From Bacteroidota bacterium (GTDB lineage Bacteria; Bacteroidota; Bacteroidia; Chitinophagales; Chitinophagaceae): a stretch of DNA of 25,534 bases. Below are positions 8,358-16,437 of the stretch, piece after piece (position 1 is the stretch's first letter; each line of letters opens with the position of its first letter). The translations under genes and the position numbers were made by a program. The notes under the pieces are model-generated. The model was given only the letters and a program-made list of their open reading frames with translations, was not told the DNA's origin and searched no databases. The stretch lies in contig JAPLER010000015.1 in NCBI GenBank assembly GCA_026391115.1, positions 1 through 25,534 on the forward strand, in the 5' to 3' direction.

Positions 8358-8443
8358 ACCACAGAGTAATGGAGTTTTACACAGAGAAAACAGAGAAGGT
8401 AAACTCATTTAACTCTGTGTAAAATCTCTGTTACCTCTGTGGT
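8358..8443. repeat. Imperfect palindrome, left copy flanking the GxxExxY gene
   Basis: ACCACAGAG (8358-8366) pairs with CTCTGTGGT (8435-8443), and TTTTACACAGAG (8375-8386) pairs with CTCTGTGTAAAA (8413-8424), with a partly matching stretch between and a loop of about 26 nt. The left arm recurs after the gene at 8839-8867 with 25 of 29 bases identical. It ends 15 nt before the start codon and could fold in the mRNA leader. ACAGAG/CTCTGT palindromes of this kind look like a mobile or dispersed repeat unit. Confidence 0.8.
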
Positions 8444-8458
8444 AAAAATAAAAAGGTT

Positions 8459-8839
8459 ATGCACGAAAATGATATAACAAGTAAAATAATAAACGCTGGA
8501 ATAGAAGTACACAAAGCACTTGGGCCAGGTTTGTTGGAAAGTGCTTATAAAGAATGTTTATTTTATCAACTTGCAAAAAACGGTTTAAACGTACAAAAGG
8601 AAAAACCTTTGCCACTTGTTTATGAAGAAGTAAAATTAGATTGTGGTTATAGAATTGATTTATTAGTTGAAAACAAAGTAGTGATTGAAATAAAAAGTGT
8701 TGAAGCACTAAGTGATTTACATATTGCTCAAACATTAACATACTTAAAATTGGGTAGTTATAAAATTGGTTTGCTAATGAACTTCAATGTTGTACTACTC
8801 AAAAATGGAATAAAGAGAATTATAAATGGAATAATTTAA
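8459..8839 (+). CDS. GxxExxY protein (PD-(D/E)XK nuclease-like fold family)
   Basis: This 126-residue protein matches the GxxExxY family (TIGR04256/PF13366): the naming motif is in GPGLLESAYKECL (about residues 22-34), and a nuclease-like D...ExK arrangement appears in YRIDLLVENKVVIEIKS (about 63-79). The family is small, soluble and scattered among environmental bacteria; the fold suggests a nuclease relative, but no function is established. An AAAAAGG sequence lies only 2 nt before the ATG. The gene is bordered by two copies of an ACAGAG/CTCTGT palindrome, and the second begins at the last base of its stop codon, suggesting gene and repeats form one insertion unit between preA and the downstream hydrolase. 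Nothing links it to pyrimidine metabolism except position. Confidence 0.9.
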   Translation: MHENDITSKIINAGIEVHKALGPGLLESAYKECLFYQLAKNGLNVQKEKPLPLVYEEVKLDCGYRIDLLVENKVVIEIKSVEALSDLHIAQTLTYLKLGSYKIGLLMNFNVVLLKNGIKRIINGII

Positions 8840-8925
8840 CCACAGAGAAAAGGAGTTTGGCACAGAGGTAAATGAGTTTTTCTTCTCTGCTTATCTCAGT
8901 TTAAAATCTATACTAACTCTGTTGT
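8839..8925. repeat. Degenerate palindrome, right copy flanking the GxxExxY gene
   Basis: ACCACAGAG (8839-8847), GGAGTTT (8852-8858) and CACAGAG (8861-8867) repeat the left arm of the copy at 8358-8386 in the same orientation and spacing. The right arm has decayed to CTCTG at 8886 and CTCTGTTGT at 8917-8925. It ends 13 nt before the start of the hydrolase gene. Confidence 0.7.
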
Positions 8926-8938
8926 ATATAGAATAAAA

Positions 8939-10014
8939 ATGAAAATAAATAACACCCGCTTACAGCAACACTTTGAGGCAATGAGCCTTATTGGTAAAAT
9001 AGGAGAAACAGGCACTAATCGCCCTGCACATTCACGAGATGAAAAGAAAGCGTTTGAGCTTGCTGCATCGTGGATGCACGAAGTTGGAATGACAACCCGT
9101 ATTGACAATTTTGGAAATCTTATTGGTCATTTTGAAGGGAAAGATGCATCATTACCTATACTAATGATGGGTTCACATTTAGACTCTCAACCTTATGGTG
9201 GCAGATTTGATGGTGTGGCTGGAGTGCTTTGTGCTATTGAGGTTGCAACTACTTTAAAAGAAAATAATATCATTCCAAATCGCTCTATTGAAATCATTTC
9301 ATTTGCCGATGAAGAAGGTTGGCGTTTTAATAAAGGTTTGTTTGGTAGCCGTGGCATTTTAGGAAAATTAGAAGAAGGTGATTTGGCAAGAAAAGATAAA
9401 GATGGTATTACTCGTGAACAAGCATTAAAAGATTTTGGTTGTGATAGGCAGGCCACGCAGGTAGTGTACCAATGCATTTGCGTAAAGATGCAATGCTTGG
9501 TGCTGCTGAAATTATTGTTGCACTCAATCAAATAGCAACACAAGTTCCAAACGCACCAACAGTAGGCACAGTAGGCACTTTAAATGTTTTTCCTGCCAGC
9601 AGAAATATTATTGCTGAAGAAATTACAATGACCATTGATTTGCGTGATATTGATTTAGAGAGAAGAAATAAATACGAACAACAACTTCGCAATAAAATAA
9701 ATGAAATTGCTAAGAAACATCAATTGTCTTACGAAATTTCTGAAGATACTAACAGCGAACCTCGTTACTGTGCAGATTGGATTAAAGAAATTATTCATAA
9801 CCAATGCAAGGCTTTAAATCTTGATTCACCTGAAATAATGAGTGGTCCTTTCCACGATTCTTTGCCTATGAGTTATGTATGTGATTATGGAATGATTTTC
9901 ATTCGCAGTAAAGATGGCATTAGCCACAATCCTTTGGAATATTCTTCTTACGAGGATTTGGCAATTGGTACAAATGTTTTATTAGGAACGGTTTTAGAAA
10001 TACTGAAGAAGTAA
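8939..10014 (+). pseudogene. Broken M20-type hydantoinase/carbamoylase family Zn-hydrolase (internal deletion plus frameshift)
   Basis: The first 169 codons (8939-9445) and the last 188 (9448-10011) are two parts of one amidase of the N-carbamoyl-L-amino acid hydrolase / beta-ureidopropionase (M20) family, but they lie in different frames. The N-part has metal ligands H80 (GSHLDSQ), D91 (GGRFDGVAG) and the E125-E126 pair (FADEEG). The C-part starts at AGHAGSVPMHLRKDA and includes SGPFHDS and SKDGISHNPLEYSS. The family normally has about 410-420 residues; here about 357 remain, and the missing piece between FGCD and AGHAG should contain the HIEQGP metal-ligand segment. Either the gene lost roughly 170-190 bp and its frame, or the assembly is wrong. 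Read from the ATG, translation continues out of frame to 9535. An intact copy could have duplicated the nitrilase-type ureidopropionase step. Confidence 0.88.
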
Positions 10015-10032
10015 TTTTTATATCAATTATTC

Positions 10033-10071
10033 AAAGCCTTTGTTAACATTTACATAACAAAGGCTTTTTTG
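10033..10071 (+). terminator. Rho-independent terminator of the pyrimidine operon
   Basis: AAAGCCTTTGTTA (10033-10045) and TAACAAAGGCTTT (10055-10067) form a perfect 13-bp stem with a 9-nt loop, followed by a run of T. It lies 18 nt after the hydrolase stop codon and before ppk1. Confidence 0.9.
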
Positions 10072-10096
10072 TTTTTAGCATTTCAATAATCAACTT

Positions 10097-10104
10097 TACA
10101 TTTG
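10097..10104 (+). promoter_or_regulatory. Candidate -7 element (TACATTTG) for ppk1
   Basis: TACATTTG fits the Bacteroidota -7 consensus TAnnTTTG and lies 11 nt before the ppk1 ATG. The expected TTG/TTTG at 19-21 nt upstream is only a T-run here, so the site is partial. The preceding terminator supports a new transcript starting here. Confidence 0.4.
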
Positions 10105-10115
10105 ACTATAATTTT

Positions 10116-12176
10116 ATGAATAAATATTTAATTCCCAGAGATATTAGTTGGTTAAGTTTTAATGCACGTGTGTTGCAAGAAGCAGCAGACACAAGCGTTC
10201 CATTGCCTTTGCGTATTCGTTTTTTGGGTATTTTTTCAAATAATCTAGATGAATTTTTTCGAGTTAGAGTGGCTACATTAAAGCGTATGATTGAGTTTGA
10301 AGAGAAGCGTAGGAAAATGAATATGCACGTTGAGGAAAGCCCACAAAAGATTTTAAACAAAATTCAATCAACAGTTTTACAACAACAAAATGAGTTTAAC
10401 AGAATTTGGAAAACCATTTTAGTTGAACTTAAAAAAGAAAAAATATTTTTAAAAGACGAAAAACAATTAACCAAAGAACAGCAGTTATTTGTTAAAAAAT
10501 ATTTTGATGAACAAGTTCGTAGCAATGTTATTCCTTTAATGATAGAAGGCTTGCAACAAATGCCTTATTTAAGAGATAAAAGTATTTACTTGGCTGTTAC
10601 AATGCACAAAAAACAAAGTGCTTATAAGCATAAATATGCATTAATTGAAGTGCCAGCAAAATCCAATGGCAGATTCATTTTGTTGCCATCTAAAACAGGA
10701 GAAAAACACATTATTCTTTTGGAAGATATTATAAGATTTAACCTACCTTATATATTTTCTTATTTTGGGTTTGATGATTTTGATGCTTGGATTTTTAAAG
10801 TAACTAAAGATGCAGAAATAGATTTAGATAATGATGTTACAACAACATTTGTTGAGAAGATGGAAAAGGGTTTAAAGAATAGAAGAAAAGGAAAGCCAGT
10901 AAGATTTGCTTATGATAAAGAGATGGATTCTGGGCTATTAGAATATCTTATTACACGATTAAATCTTAATAAGAAAAGCAATATTATTCCTGGTGGTCGC
11001 ATTCATAATTTTAGACATTTTATGGATTTTCCAAATGTGTTTAAAGCTAACGCTACAAAGCGTTTAACCTTAACACATCCATTGCTAAAAAATAATATTC
11101 GTGTAACCGAAGTTGTGCAAAAACAAGATGTAATGTTGCACTTTCCTTATCATTCTTTTAACCCAATAATTGATATGTTGCGTGAAGCAGCAATGGATGA
11201 AACGGTTGTGTCTATAAAAATTACAGCATATCGTTTGGCAGAAAATAGCAAAGTAATTAACGCATTAATTAATGCTGCACGAAATGGAAAACAAGTTGTA
11301 GTAATGCTAGAGTTAAAAGCAAGATTTGATGAAGAAGCTAATTTAGAGTGGAAGGAAATTTTAGAGCAAGAAGGTGTGAAAGTATTATTGGGCGTGCCTC
11401 GTATGAAAATTCACGCAAAACTTTGTATAATAAAAAAACGAGAAAAAAATAGAACTATTCAATATGGATTTGTAAGTACAGGTAATTTAAATGAAAGTAC
11501 AGCTAAAGTTTATGTAGATCATTGTTTGCTAACTGCTAATAGAAATATTATGGCAGATATGAATAGAATTTTCAATTATTTAGAACATTGGAAATTAGGT
11601 AATCATCCTTTGAAACTATGTAAAACACTAATAGTTTCTCCAATTGATATGCGAAAAAAATTAGTAGCTTTAATTGATAGAGAAATTAAAGTAGCTAAAC
11701 AAAATAAACCTACATCAATCATTATAAAAGGCAACTCTCTGAGCGATGAAGTATTGATTAATCATTTAAGAAAAGCTATTGATGCAGGTGTGGATGTTAA
11801 GCTGATGATAAGAGGAATTTATTGTCCAGTATTTCATCATAAAAAAAACAAATCTAATCCCATAGCAATAAGCATTGTAGATGAATATTTAGAGCACGGC
11901 AGGGTAATGATTTTTGGTGTGGAAAAAAGTATGAAAGTATTTATTTCTAGTGCCGATTGGATGGTCCGAAATTTAGATCATAGAGTAGAAGCTGCTGTTG
12001 AACTTACTAATTCTAATATTAAAACAGAGTTGTTAAATATTATTAATATACAATTGCAGGATAATGTTAAAGCAAGAGTTTTGGATGCAGATTTAAGCAA
12101 TGATTATTTTGTTTCAAATCAGAAAAAAAAGCATCGTTCTCAAGTAGAAATATTTGAATATTTAAACAAAGTTTAA
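10116..12176 (+). CDS. ppk1: Polyphosphate kinase 1
   Basis: This 686-residue protein is full length for PPK1, which reversibly polymerises ATP gamma-phosphate into inorganic polyphosphate. The N-terminal domain begins with RDISWLSFNARVLQEA and continues with FLGIFSNNLDEFFRVRVA, both hallmark segments. The two histidines required in the family are visible: H433 in MKIHAKLCII (the autophosphorylated one, equivalent to E. coli H435) and H594 in YLEHGRVMIFG (equivalent to E. coli H592). Two phospholipase D-like C-terminal domains span about residues 320-680. Its stop codon overlaps the start of the Ppx-type gene, so synthesis and breakdown of polyphosphate are co-expressed. A strong terminator separates it from the pyrimidine operon. 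Confidence 0.96.
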   Translation: MNKYLIPRDISWLSFNARVLQEAADTSVPLPLRIRFLGIFSNNLDEFFRVRVATLKRMIEFEEKRRKMNMHVEESPQKILNKIQSTVLQQQNEFNRIWKTILVELKKEKIFLKDEKQLTKEQQLFVKKYFDEQVRSNVIPLMIEGLQQMPYLRDKSIYLAVTMHKKQSAYKHKYALIEVPAKSNGRFILLPSKTGEKHIILLEDIIRFNLPYIFSYFGFDDFDAWIFKVTKDAEIDLDNDVTTTFVEKMEKGLKNRRKGKPVRFAYDKEMDSGLLEYLITRLNLNKKSNIIPGGRIHNFRHFMDFPNVFKANATKRLTLTHPLLKNNIRVTEVVQKQDVMLHFPYHSFNPIIDMLREAAMDETVVSIKITAYRLAENSKVINALINAARNGKQVVVMLELKARFDEEANLEWKEILEQEGVKVLLGVPRMKIHAKLCIIKKREKNRTIQYGFVSTGNLNESTAKVYVDHCLLTANRNIMADMNRIFNYLEHWKLGNHPLKLCKTLIVSPIDMRKKLVALIDREIKVAKQNKPTSIIIKGNSLSDEVLINHLRKAIDAGVDVKLMIRGIYCPVFHHKKNKSNPIAISIVDEYLEHGRVMIFGVEKSMKVFISSADWMVRNLDHRVEAAVELTNSNIKTELLNIINIQLQDNVKARVLDADLSNDYFVSNQKKKHRSQVEIFEYLNKV

Positions 12177-13060
12177 TGAAATTAGCTGCAATAGATATAG
12201 GTAGCAATGCTGCACGTTTATTAATAAGCGAAGTAACTATCAACGATAATAATAAACCTGAGTTTAATAAACTTAATTTGGTGCGTGTGCCTTTACGCCT
12301 AGGGTTTGATGTTTTTGAAAGTGGTGTGATTGAAAAACCTAAAGTAAATATGATAGTTGATACAATGCTTGCTTATAAGCATTTATTAAAGGCATATAAT
12401 GTGCAGCTAGTTAAAGCTTGTGCTACCAGTGCAATGCGTGATGCAAAAAACGCTAATGAAATTATTAAAAAAGTAAAGCAGGAAACTGGAATTACTATTG
12501 AAGTAATTAGTGGCGATGAAGAAGCTACAATTGTTTACGAAAATCACATTGCAGAAAATCTAGACAAAGAACATAGTTATTTATACATTGATGTTGGTGG
12601 TGGTAGTACAGAATTGACTTTCTTTAGTGAGGGAAAACTAATGTATAAAGAGTCTTTTGATATTGGTACAATTCGTTTGCTTAAAAATATGGTTACAGAA
12701 AATGTGTGGGATGAAATGAAGGACCACATTAAAAGCAATACCAAAAGCAAGTTGCCAATGATTGCAATTGGCAGTGGTGGCAATATCAATAAAATATTTT
12801 CTATTAGTAAGAAAAAAGAAGGAAAACCTTTAACCATAGAGCTTTTAAAGGATTATTATAAAGAGTTTTCAAACGTCTCATTAAAAGAAAGAATTGCTAC
12901 TTATAAGTTAAGGGAAGATAGAGCTGATGTGATTGTCCCTGCACTTCAAATTTATATTAATGTTATGCGTTGGGCTGGAATTGAAGAAATTTATGTTCCA
13001 AAAATTGGATTGGCAGATGGACTAATTCAACATTTGTATTACGAAATTACTGGCTTATAA
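12176..13060 (+). CDS. ppx: Ppx/GppA-type exopolyphosphatase, short single-unit form
   Basis: This 294-residue protein has the ASKHA-fold Ppx/GppA motifs: the N-terminal phosphate loop AIDIGSNAARLLI (about residues 5-17), the catalytic-glutamate segment ISGDEEA (about 111-117), and the second phosphate loop YIDVGGGSTELTF (about 137-149). It lacks the C-terminal HD-like domain of E. coli Ppx (513 residues), which is usual for short Bacteroidota versions. It removes terminal phosphate from polyphosphate and may also act on pppGpp. The ATG shares one base with the ppk1 stop (TAATG), indicating translational coupling. The last 14 nt overlap tail-to-tail with the convergent DUF2520 gene. Confidence 0.92.
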   Translation: MKLAAIDIGSNAARLLISEVTINDNNKPEFNKLNLVRVPLRLGFDVFESGVIEKPKVNMIVDTMLAYKHLLKAYNVQLVKACATSAMRDAKNANEIIKKVKQETGITIEVISGDEEATIVYENHIAENLDKEHSYLYIDVGGGSTELTFFSEGKLMYKESFDIGTIRLLKNMVTENVWDEMKDHIKSNTKSKLPMIAIGSGGNINKIFSISKKKEGKPLTIELLKDYYKEFSNVSLKERIATYKLREDRADVIVPALQIYINVMRWAGIEEIYVPKIGLADGLIQHLYYEITGL

Positions 13061-13802
13061 TCATTTCACTCAACTGCTTGTAAAGTGCCTTTGCTGTTGG
13101 GTTTGATGTTAGTTGTTGTAAATGTTTTTCAATTGTTGCAATATCTTTTCTTACAGCAGGCCCAGTAAAAACTTCTTTTGGATGATGTGTTCTTAATCTT
13201 GTTGCAGTCTCTTCAATAAGTGCTTGTAATAAACTAAAATCTATTTCATTAGCTTCACAAAAATTGGCACTTTGCAAATACATATAATTTACAAAATTGC
13301 AAGCAAATACAGCAGCTGTATGTAGCTTCAATCTCTTATCATCATTGCCAAATTCTACTTTATTTGAAATTGACGTTGCCAATATTTCAATCTTGCTTTT
13401 TACAATATCATTATTGCCATCAACCAAAAAAGGAATTGGAGTTGCTATATCCATTGACTTTCTTAAACTTTGAATTGGATACAAAACACCATAGTTTAAT
13501 GAACATTGTTCTAACACTTGTATTGAAACAGAGCCTGCTGTATGCAATACAATGGCATTAGTAACTTTAATTTCATTGCAAATAGCTGCAATAGATTTAT
13601 CGCTAACAGCAATGATAATTACATCACAATCATCGCTTAGTTCTTGTAAATTATCTGTTGCAACTGAATTAACCTCATTTGCTAAAACCTTAGCTGCATC
13701 TATATTTCGTCCATATACTTGGTGTATTAAGTGTTGCTTTGAATATAATAATTTTGCTAAAACTGTTGCAACATTGCCTGTACCTATAATTGATATTTTC
13801 AT
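13047..13802 (-). CDS. DUF2520 / Rossmann-like NAD(P)-binding protein
   Basis: This 251-residue protein starts with a dinucleotide-binding motif (IGTGNVATVLAKLL, residues about 6-19) and continues with CDVIIIAVSDKSI and VLHTAGSVSIQVLE, followed by GVLYPIQSLRK. It fits the pairing of an N-terminal Rossmann-like domain (PF10727) with a C-terminal DUF2520 domain (PF10728), a fold related to ketopantoate reductase and pyrroline-5-carboxylate reductase. The substrate is unknown. It starts 10 nt after the ABC ATPase gene, so both are probably on one transcript, although nothing in either protein suggests a shared reaction. Its tail overlaps ppx. Confidence 0.85.
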   Translation of the reverse strand: MKISIIGTGNVATVLAKLLYSKQHLIHQVYGRNIDAAKVLANEVNSVATDNLQELSDDCDVIIIAVSDKSIAAICNEIKVTNAIVLHTAGSVSIQVLEQCSLNYGVLYPIQSLRKSMDIATPIPFLVDGNNDIVKSKIEILATSISNKVEFGNDDKRLKLHTAAVFACNFVNYMYLQSANFCEANEIDFSLLQALIEETATRLRTHHPKEVFTGPAVRKDIATIEKHLQQLTSNPTAKALYKQLSEMIISQ

Positions 13803-13812
13803 TGTAATTGTT

Positions 13813-14460
13813 TTATAACATCAACACTTTACTATATTCAAAACGTGTATCTTCATCTAAATCTGTAATCACAAATCCTGCATTTCTTGCAGCACATTCT
13901 TGTGCAATTAATTTTGCTGCTTTCTTTGTATTCTCATTATCTAAATGACTAAAAGGTTCATCAAGCAACAACAATTCAAAAGGCTGCATTAATGCTCGAA
14001 TAATAGCAATTCTTTGTTGTTCTCCATAACTGCATTTTACTGTTTGTTGATGTAGTATATGAGTAATACCAAGCACTTCAGCCATTTCTTCTATTACTTC
14101 TTCGTTGTAAAATGGTGTTTGCATTGTTCTCTTCAATTCAATATTTTCCTTAGCAGTAAGCTGTGGAAATAACCTTAAATCTTGAAAAACAACACTTAAT
14201 TGATACTGACGAATACTTGCCATATCATTTAAAGAAATACTTTTAATATCAATGTCGTTATACAAAATCTTTCCTTCATAATCATTACGCAATCCATACA
14301 TCATATTCATTAAAGTAGTTTTGCCTGTGCCACTTGGAGCCACAATTTTGGTGTAGTTACTACTGTCAAAACTCAGTTCATTATTCCAAACATCCTTTTG
14401 CTTTTTAAGTATTCTATCTTTTAAAGGTGTAGGTACAAGGTGTTGCAAACTTATCTTCAT
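13813..14460 (-). CDS. Orphan ABC-transporter-type ATPase with divergent catalytic motifs
   Basis: This 215-residue protein is a single ABC nucleotide-binding domain. The Walker A reads APSGTGKTT (residues 41-49; the first glycine is alanine, K47 is kept), the Q-loop Q93 is in VVFQDLRLFPQLTAKEN, the signature is CSYGEQQR (143-150) instead of LSGGQQR, and the Walker B is LLLLDEPFSHLD (163-174). At the switch-histidine site it reads VITDLDED, with no THD. The regions outside these motifs resemble LolD/FtsE-like ATPases. No permease is encoded nearby. It precedes the DUF2520 gene by 10 nt. Retained Walker A and B suggest nucleotide binding and perhaps slow hydrolysis; transport is not assured. 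Confidence 0.85.
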   Translation of the reverse strand: MKISLQHLVPTPLKDRILKKQKDVWNNELSFDSSNYTKIVAPSGTGKTTLMNMMYGLRNDYEGKILYNDIDIKSISLNDMASIRQYQLSVVFQDLRLFPQLTAKENIELKRTMQTPFYNEEVIEEMAEVLGITHILHQQTVKCSYGEQQRIAIIRALMQPFELLLLDEPFSHLDNENTKKAAKLIAQECAARNAGFVITDLDEDTRFEYSKVLML

Positions 14461-14471
14461 AGTATAAAAGT

Positions 14472-14505
14472 AAAAGAAGCTGCTTAATATTAAGCAGCTT
14501 CTTTT
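14472..14505 (-). terminator. 34-bp perfect palindrome, terminator downstream of the DUF4836 gene
   Basis: AAAAGAAGCTGCTTAAT (14472-14488) is followed directly by its exact reverse complement (14489-14505). On the minus strand a T-rich stretch follows, giving a rho-independent terminator for the DUF4836 gene, whose stop is at 14551. It lies 11 nt before the ABC ATPase start, so it also bounds the next transcript and could fold in either direction. Confidence 0.85.
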
Positions 14506-14550
14506 TAAAAGTATTATTTTTCTAATTTATTTATAATAAAATTCATTCTC

Positions 14551-16251
14551 CTATTTGCTCATTGCAGGAGCTTCAACAGCAGCAGCAACAGTATCCACCA
14601 TAGGCATTACATCATTCCATTTAGCTTTTCTTTCTTGGTCAGCAACTTGCATTTCTGCTGTAACAGTTTTAATAAAGTTAGCTAAAGAAACCAAACTATT
14701 TTCTTTTTCATTCTTCATTTTAAAAGTAAACAAGCCCTTGTATTTAACATCATTCAAGTTATCGCCAGTAACAATAACATTATCAAATGTAGTCAATGCT
14801 TTATCCATAATTACTTTAGCGTGTGGGTCTTTTCCTGCAAAACCTTCAAATGCTTTTAAGAAACTATTAGCATCTACAAACATTGCCATATACTTACCAG
14901 TCAACTCACTTGTAAAGTCTTTATTAAGTGTAGTTTTTGTACTTTTAGCAGCATATTGTGTGTAGGTATTTTCGTCTGTAGCAATAATAATATTTTTATC
15001 ATCAATTCTCACATAAACTGGTGCACCTGCAGCCATTTGTGGATTTAAAGTATAAACTCCTGCATTGTTAATTAGCATTTGCATTTGCACTCCTTGATCT
15101 AATATTTTAGCAAGACTAGCTTTGTCACCCACTTCTGCATTAAACAATATTTTCATTGTTGGTTGAGGTCCTGCATAAGACATAGAATCTGTTGGTGCTT
15201 TCATTTCAAAATCTCCCAAAGCAAATGCCATATCTCCTTTCAAGCATTTATAAATATCTTGCAAGGTAAAGTTCATTTTGGCAGAAGATAAACCCGCATC
15301 TATTAATGTTTCAAGTTGTAATTCTTTTAAAATACCTTGTATGGCATCTGGTTTTACAGATAATAACATTGCTGCATTGGTGTTTTTAGCAGGAAAGCTT
15401 TCTAGCATAGATGCTTTAATGCTTCCATTACCATATTGTTTAAGCAATGCATTTAATCTATCGTTTAGGTAAGATGTAGTTTCCATAACTATTTTACCAT
15501 TCTCAAAGTTCATATAACTTACCGAGTAGTTGTCTTTTAACAACTCTTCTAATTTAGGTACTTGAAAAGGCATCATAGCCAAGCTGTTGCCTATAGAAGC
15601 AGATGAAGTAAACATAGTAATGTCTGCTTTTTTATCCAACATTTCGTTAAATGCTTTTATGCTAGTTACTTTTTCTGCATCTTTTAAGTTGTAATATTTA
15701 TCTACCATAGCAGTCACATCAGCTACTTCTGCATTTTCCGAGAAATAGTTTGTATTTGTAGCAAAGCTCAACATTGCAAACTCACTAGTCCAAGTAGCTA
15801 AACCAGACTTGCCCATTTTCATACTAGTGTATGTTTTACCTTTTACTACTGCTTCTGTTTTTAACTCTTCTTGTCCTTTTAAGAAAGCTTCAAACTTAGC
15901 AGCGTCTTTTAAAGAAGCAATAACGTTAAAGCCCATAATCTTTCCTTTTTTACCAGTTTGGGTTAAAAACATTACTACTTTTTCTTCTGTATTAATACCA
16001 CTGTTTTTCCAGTCGGTCATTAACTTTTTAGCCTTGGCAGAATCTACAGATGAAATGAACTTGTTCATTATAGAGTCCATTTGAAAGTTACCTGCTTTCA
16101 GTTTCTCTTCCATTGTTTTTTGGTCGAATACTGCAACTACTGATGCATCTTTTGGTATAAGCGATGCTTGTTTTAGTCCTTTGCTGCCGCAAGATGCTAG
16201 CATTACTGCTACAACAACTACTGCAAACATTTGTGAGAATAACTTTTTCAT
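14551..16251 (-). CDS. DUF4836 family lipoprotein
   Basis: This 566-residue protein starts MKKLFSQMF, followed by a hydrophobic stretch and lipobox MLASC, so it should be exported and lipid-modified on the cysteine at about residue 21. An in-frame ATG 13 codons upstream (16290) was rejected because it would put non-signal residues before the MKK signal peptide and overlaps the predicted -7 promoter element. The mature part opens with IPKDASVVAVFDQKTM, typical of DUF4836 (PF16120), a Bacteroidota envelope family of unknown role. It has no recognisable catalytic motif. It is monocistronic: its own promoter lies at 16284-16313 and a strong terminator at 14472-14505. Confidence 0.82.
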   Translation of the reverse strand: MKKLFSQMFAVVVVAVMLASCGSKGLKQASLIPKDASVVAVFDQKTMEEKLKAGNFQMDSIMNKFISSVDSAKAKKLMTDWKNSGINTEEKVVMFLTQTGKKGKIMGFNVIASLKDAAKFEAFLKGQEELKTEAVVKGKTYTSMKMGKSGLATWTSEFAMLSFATNTNYFSENAEVADVTAMVDKYYNLKDAEKVTSIKAFNEMLDKKADITMFTSSASIGNSLAMMPFQVPKLEELLKDNYSVSYMNFENGKIVMETTSYLNDRLNALLKQYGNGSIKASMLESFPAKNTNAAMLLSVKPDAIQGILKELQLETLIDAGLSSAKMNFTLQDIYKCLKGDMAFALGDFEMKAPTDSMSYAGPQPTMKILFNAEVGDKASLAKILDQGVQMQMLINNAGVYTLNPQMAAGAPVYVRIDDKNIIIATDENTYTQYAAKSTKTTLNKDFTSELTGKYMAMFVDANSFLKAFEGFAGKDPHAKVIMDKALTTFDNVIVTGDNLNDVKYKGLFTFKMKNEKENSLVSLANFIKTVTAEMQVADQERKAKWNDVMPMVDTVAAAVEAPAMSK

Positions 16252-16283
16252 TGTGTTATTTTTTGGTATATGATTTAATGCTG

Positions 16284-16313
16284 CAAACATATATGCTGCA
16301 TTTATTCTAACAA
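16284..16313 (-). promoter_or_regulatory. Bacteroidota-type promoter for the DUF4836 gene
   Basis: On the minus strand TTG (16313-16311) is followed by exactly 19 nt and then TATGTTTG (16291-16284), matching TTG-N19-21-TAnnTTTG. Transcription should begin around 16277, before the MKK start at 16251. Confidence 0.7.
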
Positions 16314-16339
16314 GGTTAATTAATGTTAAGCTAGGGGGT

Positions 16340-16427
16340 AGTTAGTAATTAGCAGTTGGGTATTAGGAATTGGGAATTAGTAATAAAAAAACAGGAAATG
16401 TTAACTGATAATTGCTAATTACTAACT
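16340..16427. repeat. Inverted repeat between the DUF4836 and RluF-like genes
   Basis: AGTTAGTAATTAGCA (16340-16354) is exactly complementary to TGCTAATTACTAACT (16413-16427). The 58 nt between are also rich in ATTAG/ATTAC words. The wide spacing and lack of a T-run argue for a dispersed repeat rather than a terminator. Confidence 0.65.
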
Positions 16428-16437
16428 TTTTTGCATA

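Noticed and set aside
9472..10014. A separate 180-residue gene starting at ATG 9472
   Set aside because: The residues before it in the same frame (AGHAGSVP from 9448) continue the hydrolase family motif, so this is the C-terminal part of a broken gene and the ATG is an internal methionine.
16252..16290. Extended start for the DUF4836 protein at 16290
   Set aside because: It would add 13 residues before a clear lipoprotein signal peptide and overlaps the predicted -7 element.
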